From: Hofstenia miamia
Taxonomy: Eukaryota; Xenacoelomorpha; Acoela
DNA: 64,000 bases
Assembly (NCBI GenBank): GCA_004352715.1
Contig: SCFE01000119.1
Span: 1,186,553 to 1,250,552 of the forward strand
Direction of reading: 5' to 3'
The notes under the pieces are model-generated. The model did no database searches and had not been told where the DNA came from. It saw nothing but the letters and a program-made list of their open reading frames with translations. Position 1 is the first letter of the stretch, and each line of letters starts with the position of its first letter. Of this stretch, positions 35,101-50,057 are shown piece by piece. A program made the translations under genes and the position numbers.

Positions 35101-38100
35101 TGTTAACTTTTAACAAACCATATAAGGGCGTACGAAAGCATTTTGCTATCACCACACACCCTGTTTCCTAACAAGAACTGATAATTTTATGGAGAGTGAA
35201 TACACTGAATAAGCATGAACAATAAAGCCCGCATAAGTTGTATTTTAAAAGAAATTGCAAGGAGTGCCACTCCTATCCTACTTCTGTCCGCAAAATGTGG
35301 ATATTTGAATTGCGTTACTTAGAATATGGTTTTTGGAAAATTTTCATTGCGATTTCACTGTCAACATCGCCTACATTTGGGTTTATGAGCGCCTAGAGAG
35401 CATTCACAGGTGGGGAATAAAATTTTATGCTTACAATTCTTACAAATTATTTTTTAGTCAAGAGTAAAATTATAAATTTCAATTTTTATTGGGAATTCAA
35501 TTTTCCTATAAACTTCTGATCAGACTTTTAATTTCGTTTAATGGACTGTCTAGGGGCTCATTGAAAAGTAACCCTATTACTACTTCCTTCATTCAAAATA
35601 CACACAAATTTCATATTGAAAACATTTCTTGGATATTGAAGTATATACTTGCGTAAATCGCATTTTCCCATTGATTATCATAAACACTTCATCAATGAAC
35701 AGGAATTTCTTCAAAATTCATCCATCAGTATTCCTAAAAATTTTCTCAAATCCAAAGCGATGCGTAATAACTATTGCTTTCTAGTGGAGAATACAAAAAA
35801 TAATTATTAGTATTCTTTACCTTAAGAAGCCTATAAGCAGGTTCTTAGGATGTGAATCGAACTTTTAATTAAAATATTAACATCATATTTGAACTTGCAA
35901 TAGAGAAAATAAATTACGTTTGCTTGCGAACATTGTGGAGGTCTCCAAATGATCAAATTTCAAGTTTTGAACACTTAAAATATAAAAGCAAATTGCATAT
36001 ATATATAGGTGATTTAATTATATTATACAAAATTCAATGAATATTTCTAGCACTTGTAAAAAATACTTTTCCTAAATAGTGAAATCGAACTAGTTTATTA
36101 GTGAAGAAAATTTATTGTCAACAAAATATTAGTAAGATCCTAAAATATTAAACATTGGCAACCAGGTCCAAATAGAATACAATAATAATGAAACTGAAAA
36201 ATTGCAGAAGTCCAGCACATGGTAATCAATTAATCTCAGTCCGATTGAGGCTATGGTCTTTAACATGTACGATTTCTATATTTTACCAAAATATTAAATT
36301 CAATATTTCTTTGACATTTTTTTTGAAGATAGTTACACCAAGAGCATCAGGGGCGTATCCAGGATTTTGAAAAGAGGGGGGGGGGACAAAAATTAATGAA
36401 TGTATTAAGAATTGATGTTTGAGTGCACTTTCCTTCTTCATAAACTTATGTGTTAATATCATATCTCTCAGAGGGGGGTGGGGACATTCTCCCGTGTCCC
36501 CTCTTGGATACGCCGATGAAAAGTATTAATAAACATTAAAATATTACAAGTTGCACATATTTCTTACAAATTGTAAGAAAAATGTGCGCCATAAAACTTT
36601 ATGGGCCATATTCCTATTGAAAAAATCAATGTAACATTTGATAGCTCGCTTTCTTGTAAGTTATATTGGATTTGATTAATTCATTGGGAAATTTTAATTG
36701 CTATTTATAAGGTATAATATTAACTTACTTCTAGTGCTCATTAGGCGATCGAAAGAAACTCTCCAATCACATAACTCTTCTTCTGTGGGTCTAAATAGAA
36801 AATTACTCATTACCGATATATACTATCTGCCAATTCCATGTTGTTTATGTTTGCTTTGAGTACACAATAGTAACAGAACATTCCCTTTGGTCTAGACTTA
36901 ATCTCGTCTTTTGACAGAAAGTGTCATTATCAATTGAATCTCGTTTATTAAACAGAAAAATGCATTAAAAAGCAGAATCACTATTGAAAAAGAAAACAGC
37001 TGGAAAAACTGAAGCCATCAAGAATTATGTAAATGTATTTGTAAACAATATCTGTTAAACGAAAATCGGCCCGTAGCTTAATCAATTGAGTAAGTTGAAT
37101 TGATTTGTAAAGCAATCTATGACCCAGGGAGGTCAGGTAACTTAGCTTGTTATCTATGCCAGTATAATGCTACTACCAATAAAATCTTGTGGATATCAAT
37201 CAAAGATGTTCTTGAATTTGATAATTTCATATAGATTGGAAATAAGTAATCTTGAAGATATTTTTTCTTCAATCTTGATGAGATTTGCAATGTATGTCTT
37301 AGATCTTTGTAATGTATCTCAAACTCACTGATATTATTATATTTGATAGTTTATAATCACAATGAAATAAAATCATAGCGTATAGCCAGTTTGATTGAAC
37401 AGAAAGGTTGGCTCTATACATGACTTCATTCATGCTGAAAAATTATCAAATTTGTGTAACCATCACCAGCACATGATCAACAACGTCAATTCACATCACC
37501 TTGTGCAGTTTATCTCACAATGAGATAACTAGGGTTAATTAAACCCTTGTTTTAGAAACCCTAGTTACAAAATTTAACTTCGTAAATTTTGATAGTTTAT
37601 TTCAGTTTAAACTATTCATACCAACATTTACTACTTTTGAAACTAAATTTTTGTGTTGAAAAAATAATATTCTCTTAGTTTTGCTACAACTTCTAACTAG
37701 CAAACATATCTGTAGTCCAGAAAAAATATGGTCCAGTCGGTCTTCCCTATAGCCTATTTTTACGGCCTTGTGCAGCATAGGGCTAATGAAGAAGAATTTC
37801 TCAGAAAATAGTGTACTGTAATGGCTATGTTCAGCACGTTACAATGCCACCGACAAAAATTCAACTCCAGCAGGACCCTTGCCCGTCACAGTCAAAGGCT
37901 CAACCGGCACATTTACAACTGTGTGTCAATAATTGGTAGAATATTGTTTGATAAACAGTAGTGATTATATACTGTAGAGTGTATTTGTATTAACTAACAT
38001 GTTTAAATACATAATAATAAACAGTATCGTGCAGCCTTAGAATGCATAGTTACAAAATTTAACATCTGATAATTTGGATTGTTTATTACGGTTTAAACTA

Positions 38101-41100
38101 TTCATACCAACATTAACTACTTTTGAAATTAAATTTTTGTGTTGAAAAAATAATATTTTCTTAGTTTTGCTATAAATCTTGTAATTCCGAAAGAGCTTGT
38201 CAAAATCTAGAGCAATTAATTAACACAAAAAGCAGTACTTGTCAGTAGTACGTCGATAAAAATCAAATTAGGAATTGTTTCTTAGAATAAAGAAAGGAAA
38301 AATGTCGTTTATTGTGTCACACCTTCATACAAAGAAAGAACGTGAGCCAAAGTTTTCATCTATATCGATCACTTTTCTATCAATGTTATAGCATATTTTA
38401 AAATTGTGGGTTGAAACTATATTTGTGCAAAGTGTTTTCAAACTTTTGCAATGAAGTGGCTTATAATAATAAAAAATCTTCAATTATCATTGTGGTAGTG
38501 AATATCTGTGTACCAATGACTGATAGAATGACTTGAGAATTAGAAAGTTATAGGCTTGTTTTAAACAAAATTTTCTTGCAATATTTCTTTTGAATCCCAT
38601 GTGACACGCTTATAGCCCAATACTACCCATGTCTCATAAGAAGTTTAGATATTTGGCTCTAGCTAATTGAGTTTAAAATGTTTTACAAAAATATTTTAAA
38701 ATTTATGTTTATTTTCAAATTATAATCTAAGAAAATCTTGCTTCAAATTCAATAACCAAAATTTTAATAACTATTATCTTTTCCTAGAAATGTTCTTCTA
38801 TATTGAAAATAAATGTCTGCAAATTAGGTCATTTTCCAAAAACTGAAGTGAAAGAAAATCTCAAAGTTGTTTCCGATGCTTATGATCAATACAAAATATT
38901 GCAAAACATAACCATTCAGCCTAGGTAATTTCCTTCCCCCTATTAAACTTTTGATGAATACTCAAACAGCTGGGGACCTTTCCTAGTGAGTCTCAGTGCT
39001 TTTTCCAAACATTTATTGAGGATCACAACCCCCTAATAATTATTTTTCTAAATATCTGCTCATATTATACATAGTATTGTTTTTCTACCACAGGTATAGT
39101 CTTCCAATTTTTACAAAAACATATTAATGTTGGTATAAAAAATGTATATAATCTACACCAGAAATATATATTTCATAAATTTTGAATTGCAAAAACCAAT
39201 ATTAAATTTTTTCAAAGATACCCACAGTTAAATAGGGAGGAGGATGAAAGCCCAAAAAGCCCAGGTCTAATGAGGTAAAGGAAGAAGTAACGTTTTTCAG
39301 ATTCCATACAGAGGCTATTTGTTGCTATTAATACAACCTTAGTTAGTTATTTCACGATTAATTGATTTGAAATTAATAATTCATGATCATTTGGATATTG
39401 ATTATTGTATTTTTATTTTATAGATTTTTAAGAAACATTAGATTTACACTCTAATGATAAATCATTCCTTAAAAAGTATCCTCAATATTTATTTGTAAAC
39501 AATGGAAATTCGAACTTGTTCATAATTGATAAATGTTTGAATGATGAAAATATCATCGTAATTTGTTTGCCAAGTACTCAGCATGTCAAAAAGTGTATGG
39601 ATGTGTTGATACACATTATCATTTCATATTCTGATGGTCTCTTTAATTGGATATTACTATTGTTAACAATAATCTTACTATTAATTTAGAGCATATGATA
39701 TGTTCAAAATGTTTCAAATTTATGTCAGAGTTCCAGATTAATATGTGTAACCACAGTTTAATGAAAATTGTTTTTTAAAACATTAGAATAACAAAAACAT
39801 GGGTACTTGTCGTGGTAATTGGCAATTTCAATTTTTGAAGCTAAATTTTTTCCTGCTTTCGATTATAATATATTACTATCTTAATAGAAGAGTTATTATA
39901 ATCACTAGTATAAAGAAAAAGATATAAAATAGCTTGGGATTCAATGGTTTATTACATGATGTTAGGTACTACACTATTGTATAATTGTTTATATATGTTC
40001 TTATTGTCGTGCAATTTGAGATAGAAATTTTAACATGATATTTATTTCGATAATTCTATAAAAAAACTTGTCAAAATATTATTTGTCTTCTTGAGGTACT
40101 TGAGTTTCAATACAAGTTACGACTACTTTTAGCTACTGAAATGCTTTTAGTTTCCATTTAAGACGTGGATTTTGTTTTTATTGCTTACATTTTAGCATAA
40201 ACAGGCAACTCCGCTCAGAGCTAAGAAGTATATGACGTCAAGATTTATAAATTCAAGTTCATAAATAGATTCATTAGAAAACCAATAAAAAGTGAACGTT
40301 TGAAATACTGATTTAGTTATTTATTACGTAAATTGATAATAATTCTGATTTTCTAAATAGTAAAATTTTGATAACTTCGTTTTAGAATGTCTCATTTTGA
40401 CGAAAAATAAAAAAAACAATACACAAAGCTTGGATTTCAAACAGGATGGATCATTGAACTTATTTTTTAGTAATATTGAAAGACGTTTTTATTTTTTATT
40501 ATTAAGTTTTTTTTTATATTTTTGTTATTAGCACAACTTGTACTTAGTTCGTGCAAATAAAATGTTTAAATGTTTAAATGTTTTAAATGTATGCCAATGA
40601 TATTGCAGATTATTTAGGGTACTCCAGCATTATTCATTATGCTGAAGATACATGCATTTATGTATCTGATGAATGTAAAAANTTGTACTTAGTTCGTGCA
40701 AATAAAATGTTTAAATATATATCGAAAATTTTCACTACCACGAATAAATAATTTTTCATTTCCATAAGCAATTAGGCAAGAGTGAACAATATTTCTGAAA
40801 AGCGTTCATACATTTCCATTCCTCTTCTGTTGTAAAATTACTATTGTAAGATTATTTAATAGAAACATTGAATTAGAAAACCTGTTAAAAATGTTTCTAC
40901 AAATGACAGCAACACCAACTATCACGCACATTGTATAATTCTTGAAGGAAAATGTCAAATCTAGTAAAAAAAATTTAACTCGCAAAATAAACTCTTCTAA
41001 TTAAATTAAATTATTTTTCTGTTCTTCTTTGTCATTGCTTTACTGAAAACATGGAATATGTAATAATATTTAAGCACTTAAATTTTCTGTTTCTTCAAGT

Positions 41101-43461
41101 GAATGAATCCAATATTATGTCATCGAAATTTTTAATTAGGAAGCTATGCGAAACCGATCTGTAGATACTAACCTTAACCAAATTCTCATTTACTTCGTGT
41201 TCATGTATCCTTAGGAAGCTCTTCCAAAAAACATGTTTTTTAAAAACCCTGCTCAAGATAATAAACATGAAATTGAATTCCTCATTAGAGCATTAAAAAA
41301 TCATTTCAAATTTGCAAAGACAGCAAAAGTTCATCTAAATCTTTTTGTGCGAAACAAATATTCAGCTCATCGCGTTACTGTATTCACTAAAATTGCATTA
41401 TGGCCTTAGAAGCTAACACAACAGTCGTAATTAGTTTTCCAATTCCGGAATTGGAATCTTGAAAAATTTAGGCCGAGAATCGAAGTATGGACATGGGGCG
41501 ACAACTTAATTTAAATAAATGCTAATTCGTCCAAATTAAGCTCAATTTTTAATTGTTCAATGTGCTAGACCAAAGTTGGGTATGCTAGACTAGACAATGG
41601 TACAATTTCAGAAAACTCTTAAGAGGGCAACATTATTACTTAATGAGAACTGCATTAAACATCACACACATTTAATCCAGTAATTTTGTTGCTTTAGTGC
41701 AAGCTGCGTAACAAATACTTTTGCTAGGCAGTAGGCATATAACAAACTTGATTTTATTTAACAATCAAATGATTAATACAAAACAAAATAACAAAAAACT
41801 AAATGAGAAGATATTGTCGAGACCTCTTGTGGGCAAACATATTGACAGAAATATCAAGGTTTATGTGAGTCAACTTTCATCATTTATAATTTCAACAGTT
41901 GAACATAAATAATATTTAACTTGTCTTTAGGGAGTGCTACAGTGGCCATCTTTGTGTGATACACTGCGTATTTTCGTTTAAACTTTTTTCAGGAATTTTT
42001 GTGCTACATTGTGGATTTTTGTTTAAACAAAAATCTGGACTAAAGTTTGGACAAAAATGGTTAGCGTAGACTCATTTAGAACTGAAAAACATTTATCATT
42101 GGAAGCAGTGGGTATAGGAAAAACCATCTTGAACAATTTCATTACCTCAGAAAAAAACCTCCCGCAATTTCCACGATATCCAAAGGATTATGCCGTTGGA
42201 GATTCTTTTTAAATCATCTGGTTTGCTCTAGAATGCACATCAGGCTCATAAATTCGTTCAACCAGGGCTGCTTGTCTGATATACTCTACTACTTGCTTCA
42301 ACCGCTAAAATAGCATAAAGATATAACCACTCCTAATTTTCTTACATAAATGAATTATCGAAGGTAAAGCAAAGTATTATAATTATGTAGATTTTTGCAG
42401 GAAAATAAAGGCTATTAATGATGATCTGTCCTGGCCAATCAGTGGTAAGCCTCAGTAATTCACTTGCTGAAATGGGATTCCTTTTGTGCTAAAGAGTGGA
42501 AATTTGATTTGAACCAATTCATAGTATGAGCATAATTGCCAGATGATTCGCACGGAAAGTGTAATTTGAAGGAGATGTTCATTCATATTTTAATGCACAA
42601 GATAGTTTGTTAAATTGAAATTTGCATGTAATTGCAGTAAATCATGCATCATGGTATTATTCTCTTCCTTTTTACATTTTTGATACTTTGACTTTTGTGT
42701 CTAGATTTAGAGGGGGCCTTGGCCACCCCTTGCCCCCCTTAAATAACGCCACTGATGCTAGAAAGTTATTGCAAAATCTACAAGCGGAAATAAAAAACTT
42801 AAGCAGAATTTTAGAAGAGTTTTCTTTTATGTATGAAGATGCTTGGATATTACAGATAGTTCGTCTTCTTAGCATTACCAATTAAACAGCATATTTCGGT
42901 TAATAAAATAAAAAATAATGATATTAGTTGAGAACTTTTATTTCCCGAAGAATCTTGGGATTTACGATAAACAAATTCCGGGATTGATCCCAAATATATT
43001 TCGAAAAATAACCCGAATTTCCTTTAAAATTAAAAACTTGAAAGGTGTACTCTAAATTTACTACTTACTAAAGTTAAACTATGTATAGTAATTTTGGTCA
43101 TTGACAAATAATTGACAAATATATATATATATATATATATAAAATGTAAATTCCTACAAAAACAAATTTTCCATTGATTCCCGTTCCTTCACCTGTACAT
43201 TTGGCGTACGGTAAATTGAAAGATGTTGTTAAAATCGATGTTTAATTAGATTTTGACGTGGTGGTTGTTTTACATTCACAGTTGGACATCATACTGTGCT
43301 GACGTTTGGATGATAATTGAATTATTACTATTGGCTAGGAAACGCACGAAGAGCAATTTTTTGTAGAAGCCAGTAAAACAATATCAAGGTGGTGTTAAGA
43401 AATTTAAATTCAAAGTTACAATATATATTTGATGGTTTTATATTTTCAAAAGATGTGTTTG

Positions 43462-43507
<46 letters not shown>

Positions 43508-44715
43508 AAAGTTTTTCCATATAATAAAGATTTTTAACTACATTGAATACATTGGAAAGTGGTCTTGGATAAAAAATTGACAGCAATGGTTTTGCATAAG
43601 GATAACTGAACTGCATTGCCGTATTTGAATCGTTGAAGACAAACGGTTATTTATTTTGTTTACAATAATATATTTACAGTACTGAATTTATGAATTATTC
43701 AACAGAATTTGTTTGCAAATACTCCTCGTAGCAGGTTGTGCGTGCAGCAAAGCATTAAATTAAGTAAATTTGATTTCATGCTAAAAGCACTTAAAGAAAC
43801 AATTAAAGTATAGTAGTTGAAAAGTGAAAACACGCCTCTTTTGCAAAAGGCTTCTCATTGGAATGTCATCGCTTTATATGAACTCACAACACCGGAAAGA
43901 CTTTGCTCAGAGATCATTAGTTGTAAATAGTTATACAGTGGTTGAAAAGTAAAATCATATTTAAGTTACTAAAATATTACGTAAAACAATTCAATCAATC
44001 GTATTCCAGAAGCATTAAGCTGCCTTCAAAGACCATACCGAAAGCAATAAATTGCTTAGCCTAGTCTGTAAGGCACCCAAAATTATTTGTTTATGAAAAA
44101 CTCACATAAATCTTCGCACTATATATTTTATCAATGAAGTGAATTATTAAAATAAAAATATTTATGATTGAAAAGATAGAACGATTTACAGTGGAAAATG
44201 GAGCTTTAATTTTTAGAATTAAAAATTCAGATTGTTATTTTGCACATTGCATGATTTGAAATTTTCATACATAATAGGGTGTGTTTTAGATTTAACTTGT
44301 GCCTATTAAAATAGTGGTCTACTAGCCTAATAAAAATTGTTGAAAAATTTTTTGGAATCTTTTAAGTCTCAGATGAGCCTACAGGTCTGTGAAATTTCAA
44401 TGTTTCCATTTGCTAAATTTACGAGTAAAATAATTACATTTCCTAATGTGGATGAATTCAATAATAACTGATTGGTGGTGATGAATGAATAAATATGATA
44501 ATGAATAGCAAGACACCAATGGATCAATCAGCATAACAATAAACAAAAGAATTACCAGTTGGTGTCAAAGAGCATGCACACTTACATCAAATTCTTGATC
44601 GCTATTGTTAAAAAAGTTTTTCATGGTCACAACTACTCAATTTGTCTATATGGTATGTAAACAATTTTGTCTAAAATTCATTAGATTAGCGTCCTTTAAA
44701 TCCAGTTTCTGACAA

Positions 44716-44749
<34 letters not shown>

Positions 44750-45169
44750 NNNNNNNNNNNNNNNNNNNNNNNNNNNNNNNNNNNNNNNNNNNNNNNNNNN
44801 NNNNNNNNNNNNNNNATATATATATATATATAGTTCAAATATGAAAGGAAGTATTTTTCACAAATGGAAATCTTGTTAGAATTAGGCAAAAACTTCAGAA
44901 GGAGTTTTATATGGTTTAATGATCACCTAATCAACCTTAAATCCCTGTTAAATACATTAAAAAATTATATACCTAATAGAAACCAAGGACGTCTGAATTA
45001 TTTACATAAACTATGTAAATAATTCAGACATCCTTGATAGAAACCCTGAAAATGCATAGCTTGAAGATCCACCTAAGCATTAACCATCTTCAAAAAACTG
45101 TCTTGTGTTAATTTTTAAAACGTGACTAAAATATCATGGAGTGTTGCGTACACACCACTATGCACATAT

Positions 45170-45219
<50 letters not shown>

Positions 45220-48200
45220 ATAAACAAAGTTTTGTAAAATATTGTACATAGATATTAGTACTTTGTATTAATGTAAAATAGCCAACCGCTTTTTATAAAA
45301 GGAGCATTCTTATTAGGGTATCAAACTATACTTTTCAAATTTCGTTAATATCTGTGACTTAAAAGTCTTCATGAGCGAATATGCAAAAACTTTTCAGACC
45401 ATTCGCTACATAGTGTAACGCAATCAACTGATCAATAACCTACACTTAGAAAATATGAAAATGTTACTTAAAACTAACGAGAAGATAAGTAGAAATACGA
45501 AGAAGTCAGAAAAGCCAAGAGAAATGCGTTCAATTATAATGTTGAAGCGATGAGTGCGTTTCCACAAAAACATTTATTCAGAAGTGAAATCAATTATTGA
45601 AGATGCAGTTCAACAATGCAAAGGAAAATTAAGTGACCTTAATAATCAACTAAGAGATTAGAATAAATAAAAGGAAATCATTTTTCAATTGCGTTATTAC
45701 ATTAAAAACTTGCTGGAATTTACTTTGCTGTTGGATGGCTTGTAATATTTTCATTTACTCTTGTAATATGATATTTAAAATTGATGCTTTAGTTAGAAAC
45801 ATCATCAAAAAACGCCAGAAAACAAAGTCTCGACAGTGGCTCTTAAATTTATGGAGGGGAAAAATATTTTATTTTTCAAACAACAAATATTTTTCAGATA
45901 CAGCAATTATCCTTATAGTAAGTAAGTTTTATCATTTTTGAAGACGTCCTTTGAGTTAAGGAAATCATTAACATCTCTGATTTCAGCAGCGAAAGGATGA
46001 GGTTGAGATTTTGACGGCACAAAGCACAGCAAAGAACATTGAAGGCTGCTGTTTTTTAAATGCCAATAAAATTTGTGAAGTGTACATACAATTGATTACT
46101 TGTTGTAATTAATAACTTTTGCTCTTGATTATATTTCTGCGTGAGTTTAACATTTTATCATTATGGTTTTTTTAATAAAAATATATAATTAGTGAAATGC
46201 AAAAATAAATATATTTTTACTTGTCATATCATAGGGATAATTTTTTTCGGGGCTCGGCCTATTTTCCACTTTTAATAATCACTTTTCACTTACCTGAGAT
46301 AATTTAGTCTGATTGGTAATATCTACTTTATAAAAACTTGTTATTAAATTTGAAATTGAATTTCAAATTATTTTCGTAGATTTTTTCGATTAATTTTCTT
46401 TTAAAATTCCAGTAAGTATGCTTTTTAAGTTTTCAAAACTGAACTGCAACCACATCTTTTTTTCCACATAATTTTTTCTATAATGTCTTGATTAGAATTT
46501 CGTAACCTTAGATGTAAAATTTAACTGAGAAATATTGAAAAATATGCAATGTGATATATATAAGCTATTATTTCCGCAATGATATTGGAAATTTTTTTTA
46601 TAAGAATAATAATGATTTTTAGTATGTACTTCGCAAATGATATACGACGCTAAAAATAGGGATGCCACTGGGTCACTGAGTATGCCCTTTAAAATGATGT
46701 TGGTCCTAAGCAGTTTTTTTTGAAAGCCTAGTGTATTTGCAGTTTAATTTTTGCTTAAAAAGAAATCAACCAAATCAAAAATCATTGCAAACGTTAGAAA
46801 TAGATTACAATTAAAAAACTATAAAGTGAGATCCAAATAATATTTACAATTGAGGAAATACAATTTTTTCCATTTCATAAATTTTTGAAATTTTTGCATA
46901 TTTCTGATTAATTCCCATTTGACATCAGTTTTGGGATTGAATCTATACATAATTTTTTGTATGAATTTAGGTCCTTAACACGCAACTGGCGTGCTAAGTA
47001 AACATCCTTTAGAACTTTTAGAATTCTTATTGAATATGTTCTTAGTTATTCAAATTGTAATTAGCAATGCGCACTTGTTTATTGTTTTAGTTTTGTATGG
47101 ATTTCTTTTTTGAAATAATAGAATGTCAAAGCGTTTTCTAAATATATGATAAAGGGAAAGGAATGACAATTCAAAAGCACAAAACATATTTAAATTGTTA
47201 AATGAATGTCTATGAAAAACATGCCTGCATAGATTCTTTAAATTTAATGGCTTATTCCTCTGTTATGGTAGAAAAATACTTTTCATTTTCTCTGACACAT
47301 TTTACTACTTATTTTGGATAACAGCTATGTACCTCTTTAATGGCTAATCGACTGTAATTCGAAAGATTTAACCAGTTACATCATATGAGATAACTATAGT
47401 ATATAAAAGCATTATACATGTACTTAGCTTAAAGACAGTTTCAGGAATATAATCTGATGTTTGGTAAGTGTACTTCGTCTATATTAGTGCCAAGAAATGG
47501 TAACATACGTAAAGTATTACAACTATGAGCCTTTGATCAATAGGTGTTATTAAGAAAATCATTTCAAGTTTATGTCTCATAAATAAGCAAACTATATGTA
47601 CTTCTTTTAAATACTTACATGTTATAAATCGTTTATGATTATCGATAACCTTAATGGGACAGTTTGTAGTTGTATTCTGCTAAAGGTTTTATTGTTCATT
47701 GGGATTCTAATAATACTTTGCTGAATTTTTTTTTATCTGTAGGTTTGTGACATATGCCTTCTTTTCCTATGTGTTTTTAGTTTGATTTAGACACTCACTT
47801 CACTTACTGTGATTTCTGGTTTGATTCTTTAGCTGTTTTCAGCTTCTGTAGAGCTTTCTTAGCACCTTCTTACACAATCAAATATATATTGTAATTACTA
47901 CACCTATCTGGTAATTATAGGCTCATTGTTTAGTACAACCACTGTTACATTGCGGAGACCTATTGTTCTGCGAGTATTTTGTAGATCTTCAGCAGTTCTA
48001 CATAATTCAAGTTTTGGTTTTAAGATCCACAATTAGATCCAAAAAAGTCTGCATACTCAATTCTAAAATCGCTGAATAATTATTATTGCTTTGTCGAGTT
48101 GTTCAGCTATCGATACAGTTTGTATTCCAATTTGGGGCATTGAATAGGCCTACGATAATTAAAATTTTACTTGATATTAAATCAATCTACTTTTCAATTA

Positions 48201-49765
48201 TGTGATGTAACATACAGACTGTCGAAATTTAGCAGCAATGTATCGGATTTAGATGATAACATATGGACACGCAGTTTTTTTAAATATGAAAAATAAATAC
48301 TAGTTTTTCAATACCATACATTTACGCCTATACGAAGATAAATTAATTAATATATAATATGTTTACTCCATTTCAAGAAGGAAGTTCAAACGCATTATAG
48401 TGTCGGATTTACACGATTTTACCTTATATTTACTTTGTGAGACAAAGATATATATTTAATAGTAAAAAACAAAATATACATGTTCAATATTTATTTATGT
48501 AATGTGAAAAGAAATGTTCATATGGAATGGCACACCTGAATGTAAACAGAATTTTTCCGTAAGGGATAAGCAAAACTTAAAGTAAAACAATAGCTCACAA
48601 TCGCAACTAAGCACAAATACAAATATTCTCGTTAATTTTATCCAACCATTTTACCAATGTGACCTGAAGAAATGATTTGTTATGAAAAATCTTACCAAAA
48701 TCTCCAACATAGGTTTATTGATTTCAATTTGAAAGCCTTGCCTCCTATCACAATTTTGATTTAATTATTTTGAATTGAGACCTGGGGCATACGTAGGATA
48801 TTCTGACGACTTTTAATTTTTTTTAGCAAACATTTTTTGATTTGACCAATCAAAATAAATTTCAAAATCCTGACGAGGGGGCATTCCACTATATCCCCCC
48901 TTGCTTACGCTACTAACTGAGACCATTTACCCAAATTTGGTTAAGCCAGAGATAACACATGAATTTCGAGAATTAATATTGAAGGCAAATTAATTTTTGA
49001 AAATAATAAATAAAATTTAAAAGCATGGAATAGTATCATAACAAGTGCATAATATTAAAATATATAATACTATTATTTAATTTATTTTAATTAATTTTCA
49101 AATTTTTCTGTAATTTGTGATGCATAAAGATTATTTATTGTGTAGGCATTACTCTACATTTATATAAAGATATGTTAAGTGGAACATTTCAAAGAAGATA
49201 AAGAATAACTCAAATGGAAAGTGGATTTTGGAAAGATTTGAATGAAGCTAATTTTATAGTAATGCAAACTAGCAATATTGTTACATATGGTATAATACTT
49301 GGAAGGTGTTTTGTCGCTTCCATCGCTTATTTCGTTCAATGTATTTTATTGAGTAAATTTAAGAGAGTTAGAGAAAAAGCAATTTGAAAGTTGTCGTGCA
49401 ACGCCACGTGATAAAAATAACAACTAATAACAGACGTTAATTGCTGACAATAATTTGATTGGAGATAAACCAACTGGTTTTAAACACTCACTCAATTTAA
49501 ACAGATTGTGACTGGAATTTGTTTTACATAAAGTAATTACCATTTCCAATTTCCAACTGAATTTTATCGATTTACCATTTGATAAAATATTTATCACAAA
49601 TCAATTATTGTCTAATTTTACTAAAAACCGTTTTAAAAATAAATAAAATCTCTTTAGTGTTTTTGGAAGAAATTACCTAACATGACAGTCTTTTATTAGT
49701 TAATGGTGAGCTATGTGTGCTGTTAGTTCGCGCTTACGTTCTCCTTCCGTTTATTAATTTTTTAA

Positions 49766-49804
<39 letters not shown>

Positions 49805-49963
49805 ATGTATTTTAGGACAATAGCTGGTAATTTTTCATGGTTTTTCAGCATATTTTTTCACATTTGAAACCTTCATTTCATTAGGCAATTAAAATAGTGG
49901 ATTTTCATCAAATCATGTACGCCTATGTAAAAACCATGTATAAATATACAAAAAATATTGATC

Positions 49964-50057
<94 letters not shown>

